Shown here: piece after piece, positions 17,411-24,841 of the stretch | Numbering within the stretch: the stretch's first letter is position 1 | How the letters are laid out: each line of letters begins with the position of its first letter | Source: Streptomyces sp. DSM 15324 | GTDB lineage: Bacteria; Actinomycetota; Actinomycetes; Streptomycetales; Streptomycetaceae | Direction of reading: 5' to 3' | DNA length: 64,000 nucleotides | Assembly: GCF_001514285.1 (NCBI RefSeq) | Contig: NZ_KQ949033.1 | Span: 186,001 to 250,000 of the forward strand | Translations under genes and position numbers: made by a program | The notes under the pieces: model-generated | The model's input: the letters and a program-made list of their open reading frames with translations, nothing else | Databases searched by the model: none | Told to the model about the DNA's origin: nothing

Positions 17411-18692
17411 GCTGCCCGCACTGCCCGTCGCCGAGCTGCTGGACCTGGACCGGCGGCACGTCTGGCACCCGTACGGTCCGATGCCCGGCCGGGTGGACCC
17501 GCTCGTCGTGGAGTCGGCGAGCGGGGTGCGGCTGCGCCTCGCGGACGGCTCGGGCGAGCTGGTCGACGGCATGTCGTCGTGGTGGTCGGCGATCCACGGC
17601 TACAACCACCCGGTGCTCAACGAGGCGGCGCGCGAGCAGCTCGGCCGGATGAGCCACGTCATGTTCGGCGGGCTCACCCACGAGCCCGCCGTCCGGCTGG
17701 CGAAGCTCCTGGTCGACATGTCTCCCGACGGCCTCGAACACGTCTTCCTCGCCGACTCCGGTTCGGTGTCGGTCGAGGTCGCGGTGAAGATGTGCCTGCA
17801 GTACTGGCGTTCACTCGGCCGCCCCGCCAAGCGGCGCCTGCTGACCTGGCGCGGCGGCTACCACGGTGACACCTGGCAGCCGATGTCGGTGTGCGACCCC
17901 GAGGGCGGGATGCACGAGCTGTGGACCGGGGTGCTGCCCCGCCAGGTCTTCGTGGACGCGCCGCCCGTGGAGTACGAGGAGGCGTACGCCGATCAGCTGC
18001 GCGCCGCGATCGAGGAACACGCGGACGAACTGGCCGCGGTGATCGTCGAGCCGGTGGTGCAGGGCGCGGGCGGCATGCGCTTCCACTCCCCCGCGTATCT
18101 GCGGGTGCTGCGGGAGGCGTGCGACGCGCACGACGTGCTGCTGGTGTTCGACGAGATCGCGACCGGGTTCGGGCGCACGGGGGCGCTGTTCGCGGCGGAC
18201 CACGCGGCGGTGACCCCGGACGTGATGTGCGTGGGCAAGGCGCTGACCGGCGGTTACCTGACCCTGGCGGCGACGCTGTGCACCTCCCGGGTGGCCGACG
18301 GGATCTCCCGGGGCGAGGTGCCGGTGCTGGCCCACGGCCCGACGTTCATGGGCAATCCGCTCGCCGCGTCCGTCGCCTGTGCCTCGATCGGGCTGCTCCT
18401 CGGGCAGGACTGGCTCGCGGAGGTCAAGCGGATCGAGTCGGGCCTCGGGGACGGGCTGGCGGAGGCCGCCGGGCTGCCCGGGGTGCGGGACGTCCGCGTC
18501 CTCGGCGCCATCGGGGTCGTTCAGCTGGACCACCCGGTGGACATGAGGGCCGCCACCGCGGCGGCCGTGCGGGAGGGTGTCTGGCTGCGGCCGTTCCGCG
18601 ACCTGGTCTACACGATGCCGCCGTACGTCACCGGCGACGCGGACCTGGCACGGATCGCGCGCGCGGTGTGCGCCGCCGCGCGGGAGGGATGA
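17403..18692 (+). CDS. bioA: Adenosylmethionine-8-amino-7-oxononanoate aminotransferase (BioA)
   Basis: Class III PLP aminotransferase converting KAPA to DAPA with SAM as amino donor. 429 residues with HVWHPYGPM near the start, GMSSWWSAIHGYNHP, the catalytic Lys279 (VGKALTGGYL) and FDEIATGFGRTG. It overlaps bioB by eight bases (ATG 17403) and ends in an ATGA overlap with bioD. Standard length. Confidence 0.95.
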   Translation: MPELPALPVAELLDLDRRHVWHPYGPMPGRVDPLVVESASGVRLRLADGSGELVDGMSSWWSAIHGYNHPVLNEAAREQLGRMSHVMFGGLTHEPAVRLAKLLVDMSPDGLEHVFLADSGSVSVEVAVKMCLQYWRSLGRPAKRRLLTWRGGYHGDTWQPMSVCDPEGGMHELWTGVLPRQVFVDAPPVEYEEAYADQLRAAIEEHADELAAVIVEPVVQGAGGMRFHSPAYLRVLREACDAHDVLLVFDEIATGFGRTGALFAADHAAVTPDVMCVGKALTGGYLTLAATLCTSRVADGISRGEVPVLAHGPTFMGNPLAASVACASIGLLLGQDWLAEVKRIESGLGDGLAEAAGLPGVRDVRVLGAIGVVQLDHPVDMRAATAAAVREGVWLRPFRDLVYTMPPYVTGDADLARIARAVCAAAREG

Positions 18693-19420
18693 ACATGCCG
18701 ATCCTGGTGATCACGGGGACGGGCACGGAGGTCGGCAAGACCGTCACGACGGCGGCCGTCGCCGCCTCCGCGCTCGCGGCGGGCCGCACGGTGGCCGTCC
18801 TCAAGGCCGCGCAGACGGGTGTACGCCCGGGCGAGCGCGGCGACGCCGACGAGGTCGCCCGGCTCGCGGGACCGGTCACGACGGCCGAGTGCGCCCGCTA
18901 TCCCGAGCCGCTCGCCCCGGCGACGGCGGCCCGGCGGGCGGGACGGCCCCCGGTGCGGCCGTACGACGTGGTGGAGGCAGCGCAGAAGCTGGCCGCGGAG
19001 CACGATCTGGTGCTGGTCGAGGGGGCGGGCGGGCTGCTCGTCCGCTTCGACGAGGCGGGCGGCACCCTGGCCGACGTGGCCGAGGCGCTGCGGGCCCCGG
19101 TCCTGGTGGTGGCCTCCGCGGGCCTGGGCACCCTGAACACGACGGAACTGACGGCCCGTGAACTGCGCGCTCGGGGCGTGGAACTCCTGGGCGTGGTGAT
19201 CGGCGGCTGGCCCGACGCCCCGGACCTGGCGATGCGCTGCAACGTCACGGACCTGCCGGACGTGGCCGGGGCACCGCTGCTGGGTGCTCTGCCGATGGGC
19301 GTGGGCACCCTGTCACCGGCCGACTTCCGCACGGCGGCCCCGGGCTGGCTGGCGGCACGTCTGGACGGGACATGGGAGGCATCAGCTTTCCGAGAAGGGG
19401 CACTGGCGGCGGCCCGATAG
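18689..19420 (+). CDS. bioD: Dethiobiotin synthetase (BioD)
   Basis: ATP-dependent ligase closing the ureido ring of dethiobiotin. 243 residues from ATG 18689, which overlaps the bioA stop as ATGA; ATG 18695 is a possible start. P-loop GTGTEVGKT is at 10-18, with LKAAQTG, VEGAGGLLV and LGTLNTTELT motifs. Last gene of bioBAD; the reading frame stays open far upstream only as a shadow of bioA. Confidence 0.94.
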   Translation: MNMPILVITGTGTEVGKTVTTAAVAASALAAGRTVAVLKAAQTGVRPGERGDADEVARLAGPVTTAECARYPEPLAPATAARRAGRPPVRPYDVVEAAQKLAAEHDLVLVEGAGGLLVRFDEAGGTLADVAEALRAPVLVVASAGLGTLNTTELTARELRARGVELLGVVIGGWPDAPDLAMRCNVTDLPDVAGAPLLGALPMGVGTLSPADFRTAAPGWLAARLDGTWEASAFREGALAAAR

Positions 19421-19473
19421 GGGCGCGGGGCTGTATCACCGTGCGGCTCCGCCGCGTGGGCGCGACCAGCCCC
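19420..19473. repeat. Intergenic hairpin element, likely terminator
   Basis: GGGGCT (19427-19432) pairs with AGCCCC (19468-19473) around an inner GCGGC-TCC-GCCGC hairpin (19443-19455). I recognise this GGGGCGCGGGGCTG... pattern as a dispersed intergenic element common in Streptomyces genomes. Here it separates the convergent bioD and LuxR genes. Confidence 0.65.
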
Positions 19474-19488
19474 CACCCACCCGCACAC

Positions 19489-21663
19489 TCATTCGACCTC
19501 CGACAGCAACCGCACCAACTCGATCCGGGACCGAATCCCCAGCCGCGTGAAGACCCCCCGCAGATGGTGATCAATGGTCCGGGGACTGAGCGCGAGCCGC
19601 CCGGCGATCTCCCGGTTCGTGGCACCCTCCGCAGCCATCCGCGCCACCATGAGCTGCTGGGCGGTCAGCCGGACGGTCGGCGGCTCGGCACCCCGCGCCG
19701 GGCCGGCCGGCGCCCCGAGGGCACGCAACTCCGCACGCGCGGCCTCCGCACAGTGCGGCGCGCCGAAGGAGTCGAAGGCCTCGCGGGCGCTGTGCAGCCG
19801 GTCCCGGGCCTCCGCGCGGCGCCGCAGCCGGCGCAGGGCGCTGCCGAAGAGCAGTTCCGTGCGGGCGCGTTCGAAGGCGCGGGTGCCCTCGGCGTGCAGT
19901 TCGAGGGCCACGCGGTAGTGGTCGAGGGCTTCCGCGCCGGGGGTGAGCAGGGCCCGGCAGCGGGCGCTGAGCGCGAGGTCGTCGGGGCTGCGGACGGCGC
20001 GGGCCCAGCGGTCGTAGTCGGCGTGGGCCGCGCGGGCGATCCGGGTGTCGCCCACGCGGGCGGCGGCCTCGACGTAGTGCGGGGTGGCCAGATGGCGGAC
20101 GGCCCGGTGGCCGTGGCCCGGGCCCGACGCGGCGAGGGCGCGCAGCCGGGCGGCGGCGGCGCCGTAGCGTCCGCAGCCGAGGTCGAGGAAGGCGAGCGCC
20201 CACTGGGCGAGGGCGGCCGGCAGACCCAGGCCGTGGGCGAGGGCGTAGGAGCGGGCCGCGGCGGCTCGCTCACGGCACAGGTCGGCGTCGCCGGTGAGGG
20301 CGGCGAACATCGCGAGGGCGGCCTGGAGATGACAGGCCCCGTTGTCCTGTCCGGTGGCGTACGACTGCCGCAGGGCGTCCAGCGCGGCGGCCTCGGCGGC
20401 GCGCGGGCGGCCCGTCCAGAAGTCTGCGTAGGCGCGGAACTCCATCGCCTGGGAGACGAGCGCGGTCAGGCCCCGGGCGCGGGCGGCGGCGGCCGCGCGG
20501 ACGGTGGCGGTGGCGGCGCGGGTGTGGTCGCCGAGCAGGAGGGCGGCGATGCCTGCGTGCAGGAGCCGACTGGGGTCGCCGCCCGGTCCGCACCGCCCGG
20601 CGGTCGCCTCCAGCAGGTCGCGGGCGTCCTCGTACCGTCCGTCGGCCGCTGCGGCGAGGGCCGGGAGCACGCCGGGCGGCCGGACGCCGAGCCGTCGCGC
20701 GGTGACCACGGCTTCCGTACATCGGCGCAGGTCACCGGTGTAGATGGCGGCCTCGGTGGCGCGGGCGAGGAGCGGGACGGGTGCGGTGCCCAGGGTGGCC
20801 CCGGCGATCAGGGCGTCGAACGCCTCCCCCGCCTGGCCGGTGCGCAGCGCGAGGACGCCGGTGAGGGCGTCGGCGTGGGTGCGGGCGGCGAGGGTGCGGG
20901 CGCGGTCGGCGTCCCCGGCGTGCCAGGCGTCGGCCGCCGCGCGGGCGAGGAGACGGGACTGGGCGCGGGGGTCGGTGCCGAGCGCGGCGGCGCGTTCGGT
21001 GAGGGCGGCGGCGAGAGCGGGGTCGGCGGCCCGGCGGGCCCGGTCGGCGGCGGCCGTCAGCTCCGCCGCCAGCCGTCCGCTGGGGCCCAGCGCGGCGGCG
21101 CCCCGGTGCCAGGAGCGGCGGGGCAGTTCGGTGTCGTCGTGCAGGACGCGGGCGAGCAGCCGGTGGGCGTCGCGACGGTCGCCGGGGGTGGCCGTCTCAT
21201 AGGCGGCGATCCGCGTCCAGGCGTCGCGGAAGCCGACCCCGCCCGCCGTGGCGTAGGCGATGCCGGCGCTCTCGGCGGCCTCCAGCGGGCGGGTGTCGAG
21301 GCGGGCGGCGGCCACGGCACGCAGGAAGGCGTGGGTGGCGACCGGGTACTGGTCGGCGGCGGCCAGGAGGAGCAGCAGCCGGGTGTCCTCGGGCAGGGCG
21401 CGGATCTCCCGGCGGTAGCCGTGCAGCAGCCCGGGGGCGAGGTCGGCGGGGTCGGTGGGCAGGGGGTCGAGGCCGGCCGCCTGGCGGTCGGTGAGCCGCG
21501 CGGCGAGTTCGGCGGCGGCGCGCGGATCGCCGTACACCAGACGCAGCACGCGCTCCCGGACCCCGTCGGGGAGGGATGTGACGGGGCGCGGCCGCGGCGC
21601 CGGGGCGGGGGGCGGCGGTGGCGAAGTGCCGTCGAGACGTGGGGGGTTTACAGGAGTCACCAC
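19489..21663 (-). CDS. Large LuxR-family transcriptional regulator without P-loop
   Basis: 724 residues from GTG 21663. A C-terminal GerE/LuxR HTH is clear (about 660-722: LTAQQLMVARMAAEGATNREIAGRLALSPRTIDHHL). The middle is an all-helical Ala/Arg/Leu-rich TPR-like array, as in LAL/MalT regulators. The N-terminal ATPase module of LAL proteins is missing: no GxxGxGKT is visible, and the protein starts with a Pro-rich linker then RLVYGDPRAAAELAARL, resembling the distal part of that domain. It could be a shortened LAL. It has no operon partner and converges with bioD. Confidence 0.82.
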   Translation of the reverse strand: MVTPVNPPRLDGTSPPPPPAPAPRPRPVTSLPDGVRERVLRLVYGDPRAAAELAARLTDRQAAGLDPLPTDPADLAPGLLHGYRREIRALPEDTRLLLLLAAADQYPVATHAFLRAVAAARLDTRPLEAAESAGIAYATAGGVGFRDAWTRIAAYETATPGDRRDAHRLLARVLHDDTELPRRSWHRGAAALGPSGRLAAELTAAADRARRAADPALAAALTERAAALGTDPRAQSRLLARAAADAWHAGDADRARTLAARTHADALTGVLALRTGQAGEAFDALIAGATLGTAPVPLLARATEAAIYTGDLRRCTEAVVTARRLGVRPPGVLPALAAAADGRYEDARDLLEATAGRCGPGGDPSRLLHAGIAALLLGDHTRAATATVRAAAAARARGLTALVSQAMEFRAYADFWTGRPRAAEAAALDALRQSYATGQDNGACHLQAALAMFAALTGDADLCRERAAAARSYALAHGLGLPAALAQWALAFLDLGCGRYGAAAARLRALAASGPGHGHRAVRHLATPHYVEAAARVGDTRIARAAHADYDRWARAVRSPDDLALSARCRALLTPGAEALDHYRVALELHAEGTRAFERARTELLFGSALRRLRRRAEARDRLHSAREAFDSFGAPHCAEAARAELRALGAPAGPARGAEPPTVRLTAQQLMVARMAAEGATNREIAGRLALSPRTIDHHLRGVFTRLGIRSRIELVRLLSEVE

Positions 21664-21778
21664 GCAATTGACGTTACTGGCGGGTTACTTGAACAGTAAA
21701 GACCGGCGATTTCACCGATGCGGCGCGCGTAGACCCGACCGGACACTCCTGGCGACCCCACCCGTTTCAGGAGGCATC

Positions 21779-22465
21779 ATGCAGCGCTCCAGGCGTCGCA
21801 TCGCCACGGTCCTCGCGGCCGTGGCCTCTTCGCTCCTTCTGTCGCTCTCGTTCTCCGCCCCCTCCGCCCGGGCGGCGACCCACGACCCCGTCGTCTTCGT
21901 GCACGGCATCAGCAGCTCGTCGAGCAGCTGGAACGACTGGGTCGCCGACTTCAAGGCCGACGGCTACACGTCCGCCGAACTGGACGCGTGGACGTACAGC
22001 TGGTCCCAGTCGAACGTCACCACGGCCAACCAACTGGCCACCGAGATCAAGAACGTGCTGGCGAGAACCGGCGCGAGCAAGGTCGACCTGGTGGTCCACT
22101 CGATGGGCGCCCTCAGCGCCCGCTACTACCTCAAGAACCTCGGCGGCACGTCCTACGTCGACGACTTCGTCTCTGTCGCGGGCGTCAACCACGGTACGTC
22201 GGTGGCCGCCCTGTGCAGCTGGCTGTACACCTCGTGCGCCGAGATGGTCACCGGCAGCTCGTTCCTCACCGCGCTCAACGCCGGTGACGAGACGCCGGGC
22301 AGCGTGACCTACGGGACGTACTGGTCGAACTGCGACGCGGCCATCGACCCGGACTCCTCGGCGCTGCTGAGCGGGGCCACCAACGTCGGCGTCGGGTGCA
22401 TCTCGCACGACGCCATGAACAACGACTACGGCGTCTACCAGCAGGTGCGCGACTTCATCCGGTGA
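21779..22465 (+). CDS. Secreted class-2 lipase / triacylglycerol hydrolase
   Basis: 228-residue exported alpha/beta hydrolase. Signal peptide about 1-32 (RRRIATVLAAVASSLLLSL, AxA at SARAA), VVFVHGISSS with the oxyanion region, nucleophile Ser108 in VVHSMGALSARYYL, an Asp in the DPDSSALL region and the terminal His in CISHDAM. Several cysteines suggest disulfides. ATG 21779 follows CAGGAGG. It resembles the lipase class 2 (LipA/EstA-type) family of Streptomyces and is divergent from the LuxR gene. Confidence 0.86.
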   Translation: MQRSRRRIATVLAAVASSLLLSLSFSAPSARAATHDPVVFVHGISSSSSSWNDWVADFKADGYTSAELDAWTYSWSQSNVTTANQLATEIKNVLARTGASKVDLVVHSMGALSARYYLKNLGGTSYVDDFVSVAGVNHGTSVAALCSWLYTSCAEMVTGSSFLTALNAGDETPGSVTYGTYWSNCDAAIDPDSSALLSGATNVGVGCISHDAMNNDYGVYQQVRDFIR

Positions 22466-22576
22466 CCCCGCGGGGACGCACGCGCGTGCGGTGGTGCGCG
22501 CGGGCGGGACGGCGGGGGTGCGGCGGCTCCCCGCGGGGGAGAATCCGGGTAGGCCCGTCCTGCCCGGGAGGTCGTC

Positions 22577-23257
22577 ATGCCCCTGCGGTCCGCCAACTCC
22601 GGCCGGGTGCCCGGTGACCCCGTGCACCATCCGCTGTTCGCCCGTTGCTACGCCGCGCTCGGTTCGGCGGCGGAGTCCAGGGCCGGCCTCGCCGGGGTGC
22701 GGGGCCGGCTGCTCGCCGGGCTCTCCGGCCGGGTCATCGAGATCGGCGCGGGCAGCGGCCTGAACTTCGCGCACTGTCCGTCCGCCGTCTCGGAGGTCGT
22801 CGCGATCGAACCGGAGCGCCGGATGCGGACCCTGGCGCGGGAGGCGGCGCTGCGCGCCGGGGTGCCGGTGGACGTGGTGCCCGGGGTGGCGGAGGCGCTG
22901 CCGGTCAAGAGCGAGGCGTTCGACGCGGCGGTGGTCTCGCTGGTGCTGTGCAGCGTGCGGGACGTGCCCCGCGCACTGGCCGAGCTGCGGCGCGTGCTGC
23001 GGCCCGGCGGCGAACTGCGGTTCCTCGAACACGGCCCCGGCGGCGGCCGGGCGATGCGGGCCACCCAGCGTGCCCTGGACCGCACGGTCTGGCCCTCGCT
23101 CGCGGGCGGCTGCCATCTGACCCGGGACGCGATCGGCGCGCTGCGCGAAGCCGGTTTCGAACTCGGCCCGTACCGGCGGCTGTTGCTGCCGGAGAAGGGC
23201 CCGAGGTTCCCCTTCTCCTACGCCGTGCTCGGCACGGCCCGCAGGCCCGCCGCCTAG
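22577..23257 (+). CDS. Class I SAM-dependent methyltransferase
   Basis: 226 residues: SAM-binding motif I VIEIGAGSGLNFAHCP (about 52-67), the acidic loop VVAIEPERRM, and LVLCSVRDVPRALAELRRVLRPGGELRFLEHG (motifs II-III). The C-terminal CHLTRDAIGALREAGFEL is typical of UbiE/Methyltransf_11 types, METTL7-like. The substrate is unknown. GGGAGG precedes ATG 22577. Transcribed alone and convergent with the toxin gene. Confidence 0.88.
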   Translation: MPLRSANSGRVPGDPVHHPLFARCYAALGSAAESRAGLAGVRGRLLAGLSGRVIEIGAGSGLNFAHCPSAVSEVVAIEPERRMRTLAREAALRAGVPVDVVPGVAEALPVKSEAFDAAVVSLVLCSVRDVPRALAELRRVLRPGGELRFLEHGPGGGRAMRATQRALDRTVWPSLAGGCHLTRDAIGALREAGFELGPYRRLLLPEKGPRFPFSYAVLGTARRPAA

Positions 23258-23302
23258 GGCCCGCCTGGGCACGGGCCTGCGACGGTGCGCGACACCCCCG
23301 GC

Positions 23303-23677
23303 TCACAGGCTCCACTCGCGCAGTTCCCGCGCGATGTCGGCGACCGACGCGTCCCCCGTCTTGACCAGGCGGGCCAGATCCCGCACCTGTTCGGGCGAGG
23401 TGGCCACCTTCAGACCGCTGGCGACGAGGTAGGCGTAGGCGACCGCGCAGGCGAACAGCGCGTTGGAGCGCTCCAGGGCGGGGACGTGGATGAGGAGTTG
23501 GAGCAGCGCGGCGGCGCGGGCCGGCGGGTCGGTGTACACGGGGACGTCGAATATCTCGGCCTGGTGGCGTGCCACGGCGGCGATCAGGGCGCCCCAGTCG
23601 GTGACCTGGGGGTCGCCCGGGGTCTGCTGCTCGGCGAGCATGAGGAGCCAGGCGAGATCGATACGGAGATCGCTCAA
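23303..23677 (-). CDS. Doc/Fic-like toxin with degenerate motif
   Basis: 124 residues, all-helical and of Doc size. The Doc Fic motif (H-x-F-x-D-x-N-K-R) corresponds to HVPALERSNALFACAVAYAYL (about residues 62-82): the His remains, but the Asn-Lys-Arg is replaced. The C-terminal DLARLVKTGDASVADIARELREW aligns well with the Doc end. Streptomycete proteins like this are commonly labelled Fic-family toxin. It starts four bases after the antitoxin stop, so the pair is an operon. Kinase activity is doubtful. Confidence 0.75.
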   Translation of the reverse strand: MSDLRIDLAWLLMLAEQQTPGDPQVTDWGALIAAVARHQAEIFDVPVYTDPPARAAALLQLLIHVPALERSNALFACAVAYAYLVASGLKVATSPEQVRDLARLVKTGDASVADIARELREWSL

Positions 23678-23681
23678 GGGA

Positions 23682-23924
23682 TCAGCGGCGGCCTTCCGGC
23701 ACGGTGCCCTCGCGGTCCGCGCCGAATTCCTCGGCGAAGACGTTCTCGTACTGCTTCATGAAGTCGGCAGCGGCCTCCACGAAGGTGTGGCCCACCTCGC
23801 CGGCGTCCTGTCTGACCAGCTCCTCGATATAGCGGTTGACGCTCATGCCGCGCGCCGTGGCGCGCTCGCGGGCGGCCTGGGCCGTGCCCTCGTCGACGCG
23901 TACGTTCAGCTGGGTCTTCGCCAT
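23682..23924 (-). CDS. Ribbon-helix-helix antitoxin
   Basis: 80-residue partner of the Doc-like toxin. The N-terminus TQLNVRVDEGTAQAARERATARGMSVNRYIEELV is a CopG/Arc-type ribbon-helix-helix; the remaining 35 residues (FVEAAADFMKQYENVFAEEFG) form a helix likely to mask the toxin. The ATG at 23924 lies about 10 bp from two GCTAGCGC repeats, likely its autoregulatory operator. Toxin gene follows four bases later. Confidence 0.85.
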   Translation of the reverse strand: MAKTQLNVRVDEGTAQAARERATARGMSVNRYIEELVRQDAGEVGHTFVEAAADFMKQYENVFAEEFGADREGTVPEGRR

Positions 23925-23933
23925 ACCTTCGAC

Positions 23934-23955
23934 GCTAGCGCGGGTGTGCTAGCGC
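23934..23955. promoter_or_regulatory. Repeated GCTAGCGC operator of the toxin/antitoxin pair
   Basis: GCTAGCGC occurs at 23934-23941 and again at 23948-23955, 14 bp apart. Each contains the palindrome GCTAGC. RHH antitoxins bind such tandem palindromes at their own promoter. Confidence 0.55.
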
Positions 23956-23990
23956 CGGCAAGGGCGCGCCGGACGCGAAAAGAGATACCG

Positions 23991-24010
23991 AGTGTGCGCC
24001 GGGTCACACT
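23991..24010. promoter_or_regulatory. Inverted repeat before the ABC transporter operon
   Basis: AGTGTG (23991-23996) pairs perfectly with CACACT (24005-24010) across 8 bp, 36 bp upstream of the TTG start. The protein binding it is unknown. Confidence 0.45.
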
Positions 24011-24045
24011 AGTCTCGGCACGTCGACGCGAGCGAGGAGGCAGTC

Positions 24046-24837
24046 TTGTCCACAGCGGCCTTGTCCACCCCCGACGGGATCGCGGCCCGGGCCCACGGTC
24101 TGACCAAGGCGTACGGCTCAGGCGAGACGACCGTGCTGGCCCTGGACTCCGTGGACGTGAACATCGCGCGGGGCCGCTTCACCGCGGTCATGGGGCCCTC
24201 GGGGTCCGGGAAGTCCACGCTGATGCACTGCCTGGCCGGACTCGACACCGTCTCGGCCGGTCAGGTCTGGCTCGGCGACACGGAGATCACCGGGCTGAAG
24301 GAGCGCGAGCTGACCCGGCTCCGGCGGGACCGGATCGGGTTCATGTTCCAGTCGTTCAACCTGATCCCGACGCTGAACGCGGCCGAGAACATCACGCTGC
24401 CCATGGACATCGCGGGCCGCAAGCCCGACGAGAAGTGGCTGGACCAGGTCGTCGACACGCTCGGGCTGCGGGAGCGCCTGAAGCACCGGCCGTCCCAGCT
24501 CTCCGGCGGCCAGCAGCAACGCGTGGCCTGCGCCCGGGCCCTGGTCTCCCGGCCCGAGCTGATCTTCGCGGACGAACCGACCGGCAACCTGGACTCGCGG
24601 GCCGGTCTGGAGGTGCTCGCGTTCCTGCGCCAGGCGGTGGACGAGCTCGGCCAGACGGTCGTCATGGTCACCCATGACCCGAGCGCCGCCGCCCACTCCG
24701 ACCTGGTCCTCTTCCTGGCGGACGGCCGGATAGTGGACGAGATGGAGCGGCCTACGGCCGATGCGGTGCTCGAACGGATGAAGCGGTTCGACGTCGGCCG
24801 CGCGTCCGTCGCGGACGGCGCGTCCGAGGAGGGCTGA
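24046..24837 (+). CDS. ABC transporter ATP-binding protein (MacB/LolD type)
   Basis: 263 residues from TTG 24046 (GAGGAGG upstream). Walker A GPSGSGKST at about 50-58, Q-loop FMFQSFNLIPTL, signature LSGGQQQRVACARAL, Walker B LIFADEPTGNLD and the H-loop VTHD are complete. It is the ATPase for the FtsX-type permease that begins four bases downstream. MacB-like pairs of this kind move lipoproteins, peptides or drugs; the substrate is not evident. Confidence 0.93.
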   Translation: MSTAALSTPDGIAARAHGLTKAYGSGETTVLALDSVDVNIARGRFTAVMGPSGSGKSTLMHCLAGLDTVSAGQVWLGDTEITGLKERELTRLRRDRIGFMFQSFNLIPTLNAAENITLPMDIAGRKPDEKWLDQVVDTLGLRERLKHRPSQLSGGQQQRVACARALVSRPELIFADEPTGNLDSRAGLEVLAFLRQAVDELGQTVVMVTHDPSAAAHSDLVLFLADGRIVDEMERPTADAVLERMKRFDVGRASVADGASEEG

Positions 24838-24841
24838 CCCG

